Of a stretch of DNA of 64,000 nucleotides, positions 23,674 through 33,149 are shown one piece after another. Source of the stretch: Rubrivivax sp. (lineage in GTDB: Bacteria; Pseudomonadota; Gammaproteobacteria; Burkholderiales; Burkholderiaceae_C). The notes below the pieces were generated by a model. The model saw nothing but the letters and a program-made list of their open reading frames with translations, did no database searches and was not told the DNA's origin. Position numbers and translations under genes: made by a program. The stretch covers positions 399,724-463,723 of the forward strand of contig JAIXSE010000016.1 in the NCBI GenBank assembly GCA_027484825.1, given 5' to 3'. The first letter of the stretch is position 1, and every line of letters begins with the position of its first letter.

Positions 23674-26216
23674 CACCAATCCTCCCGCACCGCGCGCAGG
23701 GCCTCACCCTGCCGCGAGCCCAGCGCCCGGGCGGCCGCGACCGTGGCGGTCAGGGCGGTGGCCACCAGGCTCGCCAGCAGCAACTCCGCCACCCGCGTCC
23801 ACGGTACCTGCCAGTCCATGCTCCAGTGAAAACTCTGCGGATTGAGCCGGAACACCAGCACCGCACTGATCGCCAGGCCCACCAGCAGCCCCATCAGCGC
23901 GCCGGCCAGGCCCTGGATCAGCGTCTCACCCAGCACCAGCCGGCGCAGCATCGCCCGCGTCAGCCCCAGGTGCATCAGCAGGCCGAATTCGCGGCGACGC
24001 GCCAGCAACTGGGCCGACAGGCTGGCCGCCACGCCAAACAAGCCCAGTCCCAGCCCGACCGCCTGCAACCAGTAGGTGATCGCAAAACTCCGATCAAACA
24101 TCGCCAGCGAGAACCGCCGCAGTTCCCCCGCCGACGCCATCTCGACCGATTCCGGCGATGACGCCAGTTGCCGCAGCCCCGCTTGCACCGCCTGAAGATC
24201 CGCCTGCGGTGACAGCCACAGGGCCAGTTCGGTGAGCGTGGCGTCGCCGCTGACCCGCTGCCAGTCGGCCCGCTCCACCAGCACTGCGGAGGACTGCCGG
24301 CTGTAGTCCCGCCAGATGCCCCGCACCGAAGCCGGCAGATCTCGGCCGGCGACCTGCAAGGTGAATCGCGCACCGGGTGCCAGACCCAGGGCATCCCGCA
24401 TGGCTTCGTTGATGTAGACGCCCAGCGCATCGGCCGGTGGGTCCACGGTCACGCCTTGCAGCGGCAGGCGATGGTCCAGCGGCCGTGCCAGCAAGGTGGC
24501 GCGATCCCGGCGCCCGTCCGCCAGCCGCAGACCGATCTCGCGGGTGCGCTGCGCTTCCACGCGGGTGACGCCCGGCAAGGCAGCGGCCTTGTCAGCCAGG
24601 GCCGGGTCCAGCGGACGCGCCTGCTCGGCGGTGTCGCGGGCGGTCTGGCGCAGGTAGAGGTCGGCCGGCAGCATCTGCATCAGCCATTGATCCAGGGACA
24701 GGCGGAAGCTGGCGATCATCACCAGCATGGCCACCGCCAGGGCCAGGGCCACCAGCACGCCGGCAATCAGCCGCCCGGCTTCACCGGCCTGGTCCCGGGC
24801 GCGTTCCACCGCCAGCAAGGGCAGGGCGCTGGCAGCGGCGCGGCGGCGCATCAGGCCGGTGATCACGCGCAGCAGCCAGGGCACGCTGCCCAGGGCGCCC
24901 AGCAGCAGGAACACCATGGCCCCATAGGCCCCCAGCGGCAGATCGGCCACCGGCGGCAGAGCAGCCAGCGGCAGCGACAGCACCAGCAGGGTCGGACCCA
25001 GCAGCCACCAGCGACGATCCGGCGCGCTGCTGCCCAGGCCCTTGAGCACCTGCGCGGCCGGCAGACGACGCAGGCGCGCCAGCGGCAGGGCGGCCGCGCC
25101 CAGGCTCACCACGGGCCCCAGCAGCAGCAGGCCGAGGATGGACGCCGTGGAGGTCTGCAGCACCGGCTTGGCGCCCGACAAACCCATCATGCCGCTGCCC
25201 AGGTCCCCGCCGAGCTGGCGCAGGCCCAGCTCCGCCAGGCCCAGGGCGAGCAACAAGCCCAGCACCGCTCCCGCCAGCCCCAGCAGCAAGGCTTCGCCGA
25301 GCAGCAGGCCCAGGCGCTGACGCGCACTCATGCCGAGCACGCCCAGCAGCGCCAGTTGGGGCAGCCGCTGCGCCACCGACAGGCTGTGCACCGCAAACAC
25401 CATGAACGCCCCGACAAACAGGGCCATCAGCGACAGCACCCCGAGGTTGAGCCGATACGCCTGCGTGAGGCGACGGGCATCGTCGGCCTGCTGGCGCGCC
25501 TGGTCCTGCGGGGCCACGGCGTGGATGCCCTCCGGCCACGACGCGGGCACCGCCTGTCCCGGCACCATGCGCAGCAGGATGGCGTCCAGCTCACCCGGGC
25601 GCTGCAGCAGCGCCTGCGCCCAGGCCACATCCATGATCAGCACCGACTGGTTGGCGTCCGGCACGGTCCCTGCGACGGTCACCGGTGCCTGACCCGCAGG
25701 CAGATCCATCTGGAGCGTGGTGGGCGCGGTCATCTGCAACTGCCGCAGTGCGGCGTCGCTGATCAGCACGGCGGGGCCACTCAGTGCATCCGTCAATCGC
25801 TGGCTGTCCCCGCGCGGCAGCCATTGAGGATGAAAACTGCCCATCTGCAGCAGGTCCAGGCCCAGCAGCCGCAGCCGCACCCAGCGGCCGTCGGTGGCGC
25901 GCACCTGCACGCTGCCTTGCAAGCGTGGCGCCAGGGCGGCGAGGTCCTGGCGTTCGGCCAACTGGGCATAAACGCTGTCGGTGAGGCCGGGGGCGCCCGG
26001 ACTGGCTTGCAGCTCCAAGTCCGCCTGCGCACTGCTCTGGCGGGCCGCCTGTTCGAACTGCGCCAGCGCCGAGCCGTTGATCCAGTGCACCGCGCCGGCC
26101 AGTGCCAGGCCGAGTGCAATCGTCAGCAGCGCGGCGAGCTGTCGTCCCCATTGCAGGCGCAAGGCCGGCCAGGACAACTGCCACCACCAGCCCCAGGCTT
26201 GTCGGAGGGCCTGCAT
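23673..26216 (-). CDS. YbbP-like ABC transporter permease (FtsX superfamily)
   Basis: An 847-residue permease with two FtsX-type repeats. There is one N-terminal helix, a large periplasmic segment (about 45-250), a block of helices around 255-490 including MALFVGAFMVFAVHSLSVAQ, a second periplasmic segment (about 520-700), and final helices (about 710-830). It matches the length and order of YbbP-type MacB-like systems. With the YbbA/LolD-like ATPase two bases upstream it would form a complex that extracts or moves lipids or hydrophobic compounds from the membrane. The downstream AttH-like protein may be the periplasmic partner. Confidence 0.85.
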   Translation of the reverse strand: MQALRQAWGWWWQLSWPALRLQWGRQLAALLTIALGLALAGAVHWINGSALAQFEQAARQSSAQADLELQASPGAPGLTDSVYAQLAERQDLAALAPRLQGSVQVRATDGRWVRLRLLGLDLLQMGSFHPQWLPRGDSQRLTDALSGPAVLISDAALRQLQMTAPTTLQMDLPAGQAPVTVAGTVPDANQSVLIMDVAWAQALLQRPGELDAILLRMVPGQAVPASWPEGIHAVAPQDQARQQADDARRLTQAYRLNLGVLSLMALFVGAFMVFAVHSLSVAQRLPQLALLGVLGMSARQRLGLLLGEALLLGLAGAVLGLLLALGLAELGLRQLGGDLGSGMMGLSGAKPVLQTSTASILGLLLLGPVVSLGAAALPLARLRRLPAAQVLKGLGSSAPDRRWWLLGPTLLVLSLPLAALPPVADLPLGAYGAMVFLLLGALGSVPWLLRVITGLMRRRAAASALPLLAVERARDQAGEAGRLIAGVLVALALAVAMLVMIASFRLSLDQWLMQMLPADLYLRQTARDTAEQARPLDPALADKAAALPGVTRVEAQRTREIGLRLADGRRDRATLLARPLDHRLPLQGVTVDPPADALGVYINEAMRDALGLAPGARFTLQVAGRDLPASVRGIWRDYSRQSSAVLVERADWQRVSGDATLTELALWLSPQADLQAVQAGLRQLASSPESVEMASAGELRRFSLAMFDRSFAITYWLQAVGLGLGLFGVAASLSAQLLARRREFGLLMHLGLTRAMLRRLVLGETLIQGLAGALMGLLVGLAISAVLVFRLNPQSFHWSMDWQVPWTRVAELLLASLVATALTATVAAARALGSRQGEALRAVREDW

Positions 26217-26218
26217 GC

Positions 26219-26884
26219 TCAGGCGTCCACCAACTGACCGCCTTCCAGACGCAGCCGGCGGTCCGCCAGCGCCGCGGCATGGGCGGAATGGGTCACCAGC
26301 AGGCAGGCCGCGCCTTGCTGCTGCAACTGCTGGCGCAGCAACTGCATCACCTGGTCCGCATGACGCGGATCGAGGTTGCCGGTCGGCTCGTCCGCCAGCA
26401 CCAGCGAGGGCCGGTGCACCAGTGCCCGCGCAATCGCCACCCGCTGCAGCTGGCCACCGGAGAGTTCACGCGGCAGGTGCCGGGCCCGGTCGGACAGGCC
26501 GACGGCGGCCAACATCTCGTCCACCCGCGCCGCATCCGGCCGGCCCTGCAGCAGCAGCGGCAGGCCGACGTTGTCGCGCACCGTCAGATGCGGCAGCACA
26601 TGGAAGGCCTGGAACACAAATCCCAGCCGCTCCCGGCGCAGCGCAGCCTGACCGGCCTCGTCCAGCGACAGCAGGTCCTGCCCATCCAGCAGCACCCGGC
26701 CTTCATCCAGCGGTTCCAGCGCGGCCAGGCCGTTGAGCAACGTGGACTTGCCACTGCCCGACTCCCCCAGCAGCGCCAGCAGTTCTCCGCGCTGCAACTG
26801 CAGGTCCAGCCCTTCAAACAAGGTCTGGCCCCCGAAGCGTTTGGACAGGCCGGAGGCAATCAGCAGCGGGGGCACATCGGGCAT
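26219..26884 (-). CDS. YbbA/LolD-like ABC transporter ATP-binding protein
   Basis: A 221-residue ATPase. Walker A is [17 protein letters not shown], the Q-loop is [17 protein letters not shown], the signature is [15 protein letters not shown], Walker B is [12 protein letters not shown], and the H-loop is in VTHSAHAA. This set is typical of the LolD/MacB/YbbA subfamily that works with FtsX-type permeases. The ATG at 26884 overlaps the miaA stop (TGATG). The gene belongs to a five-gene run from the pseudouridine synthase through the AttH-like gene with almost no gaps, so it is probably cotranscribed. Confidence 0.92.
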   Translation of the reverse strand: MPDVPPLLIASGLSKRFGGQTLFEGLDLQLQRGELLALLGESGSGKSTLLNGLAALEPLDEGRVLLDGQDLLSLDEAGQAALRRERLGFVFQAFHVLPHLTVRDNVGLPLLLQGRPDAARVDEMLAAVGLSDRARHLPRELSGGQLQRVAIARALVHRPSLVLADEPTGNLDPRHADQVMQLLRQQLQQQGAACLLVTHSAHAAALADRRLRLEGGQLVDA

Positions 26885-27831
26885 CAGGGCAATTCCTCGA
26901 TCAGGGTCAAGACGGCCTGCAGGGCCTGCGGCTGCTCGGCCGGCACCGAATGGCGCGCCGGCATGCTGCGCAGCCAGGTGATCTGGCGTTTGGCCAGTTG
27001 GCGGGTGGCGGCGGTGCCGCGCTCCTGCAGGGCGTTCAGGTCGGGGTCGGTGCGACCCAGGGTCTGGGCCTCGTCCAGCAGCTCCCAGGCCTGCCGGTAG
27101 CCCACGCAGCGCATCGACGGCAGGTCCGGGGTCAGGTCGCCCCGGGCGCGCAGGCGCCGCACCTCGTCCACAAAGCCGTCGGCCAGCATCTGCGCAAAGC
27201 GATCGCCCAGTCGCTGATGCAGCCAGACGCGGGCGCTGTCGCTGGGCTCCAGCGAGACCAGCGGCCAGTCCACGCCGGCGCTGCGCGGGCGCTGGTACAG
27301 CACCGACATCGGCTCGCCCGACAGCAGACACACTTCCAGCGCGCGCTGGATGCGCTGGCTGTCCATCGGCGCGAGTCGGGCGGCGGTGTCCGGGTCCAGC
27401 GTCGCCAGCCAGGCATGCATCGCCGGCCAACCTTCACGGGCCGCGCGCGCGTCCAGCTCCGCCCGCAGGGCCGCATCGGCCTCGGGCAGGGCCGACAGCC
27501 CGTCGAACAGCGCCTTGAAATAGAGCATGGTCCCGCCTACCAGCACGGGGCGGGCCCCTCGGGCCTGGATCTGCGGGACCAGTGCCAGCGTGTCGCGCAC
27601 GAACTGGGCGGCGGAATACGACTGGGTCGGCGCCAGGATATCGATCAGGTGGTGCGGCACCTCCGCCAGCTCAGCGGGGGAGGGCTTGGCGGTGCCGATG
27701 TCCATGCCCTGGTAGACCAGGGCCGAGTCCACGCTGATGATCTCCACCTTCTGGCGACGGGCGAGCGCCAGAGCGGCGGCCGTCTTGCCGCAACCGGTCG
27801 GTCCCGCCAGGCACAGCGGACGCAGGCTCAA
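26884..27831 (-). CDS. miaA: tRNA dimethylallyltransferase
   Basis: A 315-residue enzyme adding an isopentenyl group to A37 of tRNAs that read UNN codons. The P-loop [48 protein letters not shown] and [11 protein letters not shown] are all in place. The start is TTG at 27831, overlapping the upstream stop as TTGA with GGAG five bases upstream; this gives the family length (E. coli 316). An in-frame upstream extension has no similarity. In many betaproteobacteria miaA sits beside mutL; here a pseudouridine synthase gene lies between them. Confidence 0.94.
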   Translation of the reverse strand: MSLRPLCLAGPTGCGKTAAALALARRQKVEIISVDSALVYQGMDIGTAKPSPAELAEVPHHLIDILAPTQSYSAAQFVRDTLALVPQIQARGARPVLVGGTMLYFKALFDGLSALPEADAALRAELDARAAREGWPAMHAWLATLDPDTAARLAPMDSQRIQRALEVCLLSGEPMSVLYQRPRSAGVDWPLVSLEPSDSARVWLHQRLGDRFAQMLADGFVDEVRRLRARGDLTPDLPSMRCVGYRQAWELLDEAQTLGRTDPDLNALQERGTAATRQLAKRQITWLRSMPARHSVPAEQPQALQAVLTLIEELP

Positions 27832-29987
27832 AAGCGCTCCCACGGGGCCAGATAACGCCACTGGCCGGCCGGCAACTGGCCCAGCGGGATGCGGCCGATG
27901 CGCACCCGCTTGAGACCCAGCACCTTCAGACCGACCAGCTCGCACATGCGGCGGATCTGGCGCTTGCGGCCTTCCCGCAGCACGAAGCGCAGCTGGTCTT
28001 CATTGGCCCAGCTCACCTTGGCCGGCTTGAGTTCCACGCCGTCCAGTTCCAGCCCGTGATTGAGCATGGCCAGGGCGCGCGGGTCCAGCTGATGCTGGGC
28101 CGGCACGTTGTCCGGGCCCTGTTCCATGGCCACGCGGACCAGATATTCCTTCTCCACATTCGACTCTTCACCGATCAGGTGACGGGCGATGCGGCCGTCC
28201 TGGGTGAGCACCAGCAGGCCGGTGGAGTCGATGTCCAGACGACCGGCGGGGGCCAGGTTGCGACCATGGCCCGGCGCCCAGTGGATGTGGGCCGGATCGT
28301 CGGCCCAGTGGGTGTCGGCCTTGATCAGCACCGAGGCGGGTTCATAGCCGTCCTCGGCCTGACCGGAAACATATCCGATGGGCTTGTTCAGCAGGATGGT
28401 GACGCGCTGGGCCTGCTGGTCCTTGGCGGCCGGGTCGACTTCGATCTTCACGTCCGGGCCGACACGCTGGCCCAGCTCGGCCAGCTTGCCGTCCACCGTC
28501 ACCCAGCCGGCCTCGATCCATTCATCGGCTTCGCGGCGCGAGGCCAGGCCCAGCTCGCTCATGCGCTTGGACAGGCGCTCGCCTTCGGACGGGTCCACCT
28601 GGCGCTGCGGCGCGGGTTGGCGGGGACGCGGGGTGTCGTTGTCGCCGTCCGCGTCGCGACGGGAATTGGGGCGGTCGGTGCGCGGGCGGTCGGGGTAGTA
28701 GCCCGAGGGCGCGCGGTCGCCGGGGAAGCGGTCGGCGCCCGGGCCGGATTCACGCGCGGCGGGATGGTCGCCGGAGCGGGCATTGCGGTCGTCCTGGCCG
28801 TAGCGAGGGCCCTGGCGGTCCGCCTGGAAGCCACCTTGACGCTCACCTTGGAAGCCGCCTTGACGGTCACCCTGGAAGCCACCTTGACGGTCGCCGTAGC
28901 GGCCTTCGGAGGAACGACCGTCGGAGCGACCGCCGCCGCGTGGGCCGCCGTAGCCGGTTTGGCGGTCGGAGCCGCCCTGGAACCCGCGGTCGCCGCCGCC
29001 GAAGTGGCGACCTTCGCCGCCGCCAAAGCCTCCGCCATGGCCGCGACCTTCGCCGCTGCCTTGGCTGCCGCCGTAGCCACGACCTTCACCGCCGCGATAG
29101 CCGCCACGGTCGCCGCCACCAAAACCGCGACCTTCGCCGCCGCCAAAGTTGCGACCTTCGCTGCCACCGTGGCCGCCACCGTAGCCGCCGCGGCCCCGGT
29201 CGCCACGGTCTTCCCGTGCATACCGGTCTTCGCGATGCGGACGGCTTTCCTGGGCGTATCGGCTGCCGCGGTCCTCATGTTCGTTGTGCAGGCCGCCGAT
29301 GCCGCGGCGCACCGGCGCTTCGCGGCTCTCACGGTGATCCCCGCCGCGCGGACCGTTCCAGGGCTCGCGCGGTCCGCCGAAGCCAGGACCCCGCGACGGA
29401 GCGCCGCCCCGGTCGCCGCCCTGACCCCATGCCTGCCGCTGGCCGCCCCGGTCGCCCTGACCAAAACCGCCCCGATCACCCTGGCCGTAGCCGCTTCGGG
29501 GACCGCCCTGAGGACCTTGGCCGTAGCCGCCGCGCTGATCGCCCTGGCCGCCTTGGCCGCCTTGGCCATAACTGCCACGCTGGCCACCCTGGTCGCCCGC
29601 GTTGAATCCGCCTCGCGGACCGCCTTGGCCAAAGCCGCCGCGCGGGCCCCCTTGCCCGCCCTGACCACCGGGGCCGCGTCCGGCACCTCGCGCATCGGGG
29701 CGACCGTCCCGACGCCCCTCACCGCCTTGCGGACCGCGGCTGTCCGGCCGGCTTCCGCCACGCGCGTCCGGCCGACCACCGCCGGGCCGACGATCGTCCT
29801 GCGATTCCTCCGCGCGCCGCTGCTCATACGCCGCCTGACGTTCCGCCCGCTCCGCCTGCGCCTGGGCCAGGGTCGGGCGGGGCTTGCCCACGCCAGCGGC
29901 TCCCCGCACAGGGGTCCGCCGGGGGCCGCCGGAAGCGGACGGCTTGTCACTGGCCGGTTTGTTCTTGTTGAGTTTGATCGTGGCCAT
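27828..29987 (-). CDS. RsuA/RluB/RluF-family pseudouridine synthase with long Gly/Arg-rich N-terminal arm
   Basis: A 719-residue protein of which only the last about 250 residues are the enzyme. These comprise an S4 RNA-binding domain (about 469-518, [20 protein letters not shown]), [10 protein letters not shown], the catalytic GRLDID with D585, and [19 protein letters not shown]. It would convert a uridine in 23S or other RNA to pseudouridine. Residues 1-468 are low-complexity Gly/Arg/Asp/Gln/Tyr with many GGYG, RGG-like and GQG units, predicted to be disordered and RNA-binding. Long N-terminal arms occur in this family, but this one is large and strongly repetitive. It starts the overlapping run into miaA and the ABC genes. 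Confidence 0.87.
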   Translation of the reverse strand: MATIKLNKNKPASDKPSASGGPRRTPVRGAAGVGKPRPTLAQAQAERAERQAAYEQRRAEESQDDRRPGGGRPDARGGSRPDSRGPQGGEGRRDGRPDARGAGRGPGGQGGQGGPRGGFGQGGPRGGFNAGDQGGQRGSYGQGGQGGQGDQRGGYGQGPQGGPRSGYGQGDRGGFGQGDRGGQRQAWGQGGDRGGAPSRGPGFGGPREPWNGPRGGDHRESREAPVRRGIGGLHNEHEDRGSRYAQESRPHREDRYAREDRGDRGRGGYGGGHGGSEGRNFGGGEGRGFGGGDRGGYRGGEGRGYGGSQGSGEGRGHGGGFGGGEGRHFGGGDRGFQGGSDRQTGYGGPRGGGRSDGRSSEGRYGDRQGGFQGDRQGGFQGERQGGFQADRQGPRYGQDDRNARSGDHPAARESGPGADRFPGDRAPSGYYPDRPRTDRPNSRRDADGDNDTPRPRQPAPQRQVDPSEGERLSKRMSELGLASRREADEWIEAGWVTVDGKLAELGQRVGPDVKIEVDPAAKDQQAQRVTILLNKPIGYVSGQAEDGYEPASVLIKADTHWADDPAHIHWAPGHGRNLAPAGRLDIDSTGLLVLTQDGRIARHLIGEESNVEKEYLVRVAMEQGPDNVPAQHQLDPRALAMLNHGLELDGVELKPAKVSWANEDQLRFVLREGRKRQIRRMCELVGLKVLGLKRVRIGRIPLGQLPAGQWRYLAPWERF

Positions 29988-30043
29988 GTCGGTACTACGT
30001 CAGAAGGAGTGAAAGGGGCGGGCAGGCGGCGCGTGGCGCCGGA

Positions 30044-32248
30044 TCAGCGGCCGCGCAGGAACAGGCCGTCCAGGTCACGCACGGTGAGCTGGCGCCAGGT
30101 GGGACGCCCATGGTTGCACTGGTCGGCACGTTCGGTGCGTTCCATGTCGCGCAGCAGGGCATTCATTTCGTCGAGATTGAGCTGCCGGTTGGCACGGACC
30201 GCGCCATGGCAGGCCATGGTGGCCAGGATTTCATGCTGGGCGCGTTCGATGGCGTGGCTGGCATCGAACTGCGCCAGTTCCGCCAGCACCCCGCGCGCCA
30301 GTTCGATCACATCGCCGCCGGCCAGCAGGGCAGGGCGCTCGCGCACCGCCAGCATCTTGGCCGACAGCGGCGCGATGTCCAGGCCCAGACGCTGCAGGGT
30401 CTCGGCCTGGGCCTCGGCGGTGGCGATCTCCTGCGGCGTGGCGGAGAAGGTGACGGGGATCAGCAGCGGCTGGGCCTCGATGCGGGCTTGGCCCAGCGAG
30501 GCCTTGAGCCGCTCATAGACCACCCGTTCATGGGCGGCATGCATGTCGACAATGACCAGCCCCTGCGCGTTCTCGGCCAGGATGTAGATGCCCTGGATCT
30601 GCGCAATGGCCCGGCCCAGCGGCCATTCACCGGCCTGGGTGCTGGGCAGGGGGGTGGGCGTGCCGTCAGACCGTGAGACCGCCGGGCGGAAGCCGGGCGA
30701 CTGGCCCGGCAGGCCGCCGCTGGCCGGGGCATAAAGCGCTTCGGCCTGTTCCAGGGCGAGGGCGGTCTGGGCGCGTGTCGGGATGGGCGCACGCCAGGCG
30801 CCGCTGCCGCCGCCGGAACCATTCCCGGTCGCACCGCCGCCATAGTGCCCTGTGTAGCCACCTGTGTAGGCGCCTTGATTCGCACCTGTGGCGCCACCCC
30901 CAGGCCCGTAAGACGATGCCCCCGACCCTTCACCAGGGTCAGCGCGGTCTGCAAAGCCGTGGCCCGGCTGAGCGGCGCCTGCGGCGGATGACCCCATCCC
31001 CGCCGCCCACTCTGCCGAGGCAGCGCCAGAGGCGCTATCCCCGTGTGCGCCGGCCCCGCCATTGACAGCGCCGTCTGCACCACCGAGTCCACCGCTGCCG
31101 CCAGGCTCCTGCGCCATCGGCCGCTCCCAGGCGTGGGTGCCGCTCCAGGTCCGCGGCACCGAGCCGGGGCGCGGCGGGGCGAGCTCGTCGGCTGCTGCGT
31201 CGCTGGTTCGGCTCAGCGCCAGCGCAGCCACCACGGCCCGTCGCACCTGCTGGTGAATCTCGCGGCCGTCCCGAAAGCGCACTTCGATCTTGGTCGGGTG
31301 CACATTCACATCCACCAGCTCCGGGGCGATGTCGATGAACAGCACATAGCTGGGCTGACGCTGTCCGTGCAGCACATCGTCAAAGGCCGACCGGATGGCG
31401 TGGGCGATCAGCTTGTCCCGCACATACCGGCCGTTGACGTAGACATATTGCATGTCCGCCCGGCTGCGGGCGGCTTCCGGAAGGCCGACCCGGCCATGGA
31501 TGCGCAGCGGCCCCACCTCGGCCGCCACATCGCGGCTCTGGCTGACGAAGTCCTCATTGAGCACTTCCGACACCCGCTGGGCCAGGGACGACGCCCGCCA
31601 CTGGTCCACCAGCTTGCCTTCATGCCAGACGGTGAAGCCCACATCCGGCCGTGCCAGGGCATGGCGGCGCAGCGCTTCCAGGCAGTGGCCCAGCTCGGTG
31701 CCTTCGGACTTGAGGAATTTGCGCCGTGCCGGCGTGTTGAAAAACAGCTCCCGCACTTCGACGCTGGTGCCTCGCGAGCGTGCCGCCGGGCTGAGTTCAC
31801 CGCTGCGCGCATCCAGCCGCCAGGCATGGGGGGCGCCGTCGAAGCGGGAGACGAGCGAGAGTTCCGCCACCGACGACACCGCCGCCAGGGCTTCTCCCCG
31901 GAAGCCCATGGTGGCCACCGACTCCAGCTCTTCCAGGTTGCGGATCTTGCTGGTGGCATGGCGCTTGATGGCCAGCGGCAGCTCGGATTCCGGAATGCCG
32001 CAGCCGTCATCCTCCACCACCAGGCTGCGGATACCGCCGGCCAGCAGCTTCAGCTGGATCTGCCCGGCCCCCGCGTCCAGGGCGTTGTCCACCAGTTCGC
32101 GTACGACCGAGGCCGGGCGCTCCACGACCTCGCCAGCCGCAATCTGGCTGATGAGTTCATCGGGGAGTTCGCAAATCGAGCGTCGCGACGGGGCGGCAGG
32201 GGCGCCGCCAGGCGATACGGTCGCCGGGGGGGCGAGAGAGGCATCCAT
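30044..32248 (-). CDS. mutL: DNA mismatch repair protein MutL
   Basis: A 734-residue MutL. The GHKL ATPase is intact: E51 and N55 in ELVDNALDAGA, EDDGCGIPE, and GFRGEALAAVSSV. A Gly/Ala/Ser-rich linker follows (about 385-530). The C-terminal dimerisation domain contains DMHAAHERVVYE, which fits the endonuclease motif DQHAxxExxxxE except for Met, together with QCNHGRP. It is therefore a nicking MutL of the kind found in bacteria lacking MutH, unlike E. coli MutL. The ATG at 32248 is preferred to a longer frame. It is divergent from the DedA gene 88 bases away. Confidence 0.93.
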   Translation of the reverse strand: MDASLAPPATVSPGGAPAAPSRRSICELPDELISQIAAGEVVERPASVVRELVDNALDAGAGQIQLKLLAGGIRSLVVEDDGCGIPESELPLAIKRHATSKIRNLEELESVATMGFRGEALAAVSSVAELSLVSRFDGAPHAWRLDARSGELSPAARSRGTSVEVRELFFNTPARRKFLKSEGTELGHCLEALRRHALARPDVGFTVWHEGKLVDQWRASSLAQRVSEVLNEDFVSQSRDVAAEVGPLRIHGRVGLPEAARSRADMQYVYVNGRYVRDKLIAHAIRSAFDDVLHGQRQPSYVLFIDIAPELVDVNVHPTKIEVRFRDGREIHQQVRRAVVAALALSRTSDAAADELAPPRPGSVPRTWSGTHAWERPMAQEPGGSGGLGGADGAVNGGAGAHGDSASGAASAEWAAGMGSSAAGAAQPGHGFADRADPGEGSGASSYGPGGGATGANQGAYTGGYTGHYGGGATGNGSGGGSGAWRAPIPTRAQTALALEQAEALYAPASGGLPGQSPGFRPAVSRSDGTPTPLPSTQAGEWPLGRAIAQIQGIYILAENAQGLVIVDMHAAHERVVYERLKASLGQARIEAQPLLIPVTFSATPQEIATAEAQAETLQRLGLDIAPLSAKMLAVRERPALLAGGDVIELARGVLAELAQFDASHAIERAQHEILATMACHGAVRANRQLNLDEMNALLRDMERTERADQCNHGRPTWRQLTVRDLDGLFLRGR

Positions 32249-32336
32249 AAGGGGGCCATTGTAGAAGAGGCCCCCGAATCCGGGGGCAGGCCGAACCGAG
32301 GGGGGAGCAGGGCATAGACCGCCATAATGCGCCGCC

Positions 32337-32984
32337 ATGGATGTCCTGCAATTCCTCCTTGATTTTGTCCTTCACGTGGACGCGCATCTGGCCGAGTTCG
32401 TCACGAACTACGGGGCCTGGGTCTATGCCCTGCTGTTCCTGATCGTGTTCGTGGAGACCGGGGTGGTGGTGATGCCCTTCCTGCCGGGCGACTCGCTGCT
32501 GTTTGTCGTGGGGGCGCTGTGCGGCGCCGGCGTGATGAACTTGCCGCTGGCCATGACGGTGCTGCTGGTGGCGGCCATCCTGGGCGACCAGTGCAACTAC
32601 ACCATCGGGCGCAGCATCGGGCCCAAGGTGTTCCAGTGGGAGCAGTCGCGCTTCTTCAACAAGCGGGCGTTCGATGCGGCCCACGCGTTCTATGAACGCC
32701 ATGGCGGCGTCACCATCGTGCTGGCGCGCTTCATGCCGTTCATCCGCACCTTCGCGCCGTTTGTGGCCGGGGTGGCGGCCATGAGCCGGTCGCGGTTCAC
32801 CGCCTACAACGTTGGCGGCGCGCTGCTGTGGGTGGTGGGGCTGACGCTGGCGGGCTATGTGTTCGGCAATATCCCGTTTGTGCAGACCCATCTGAGCAAG
32901 ATCATCTGGGCCATGATCCTCGTGCCTGGGCTGATTGCGCTCTACGGCGGCTGGAAGGCCTCGCGCAAGCCGGCGCAGGCCTGA
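32337..32984 (+). CDS. DedA-family membrane protein
   Basis: A 215-residue inner-membrane protein. It shows the family pattern: ALLFLIVFVETGVVVMPFLP with GDSLL (Glu and the FLPG loop), GDQCNYTIGRSIG, and FYERHGGVTIVLARFMPFIR with the conserved Arg residues, then TFAPFVAGVAAMSRSRF. DedA proteins move or flip lipid carriers such as undecaprenyl phosphate or phosphatidylethanolamine and support membrane homeostasis. It stands alone between divergent mutL and the downstream protease. Confidence 0.9.
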   Translation: MDVLQFLLDFVLHVDAHLAEFVTNYGAWVYALLFLIVFVETGVVVMPFLPGDSLLFVVGALCGAGVMNLPLAMTVLLVAAILGDQCNYTIGRSIGPKVFQWEQSRFFNKRAFDAAHAFYERHGGVTIVLARFMPFIRTFAPFVAGVAAMSRSRFTAYNVGGALLWVVGLTLAGYVFGNIPFVQTHLSKIIWAMILVPGLIALYGGWKASRKPAQA

Positions 32985-33149
32985 AGCGCCCGCTTCGTCC
33001 GCGGCTTCCTCGGGAAACCCCCAAGCCCCCCCTGCGCCACTACGGCAGGGGTGAGCTTCGGCACGGGCGTGCTGGCCCGCTATCCTGCGGCGCAGAGTGC
33101 AACCGTCCTTGGACAGCCTTTTCACCGACCTTCAACCCGACCAAGCCCC

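Noticed and set aside
24456..26237. A 593-codon plus-strand Gln/Arg/His-rich frame over the permease
   Set aside because: Composition typical of an antisense shadow of a Leu/Ala-rich membrane protein.
28056..30518. An 820-codon plus-strand open frame over the pseudouridine synthase and mutL end
   Set aside because: It is antisense to the Gly/Arg-rich arm; its Ala/Thr/Val low-complexity product is the mirror of the GC-rich repeats and has no start context.
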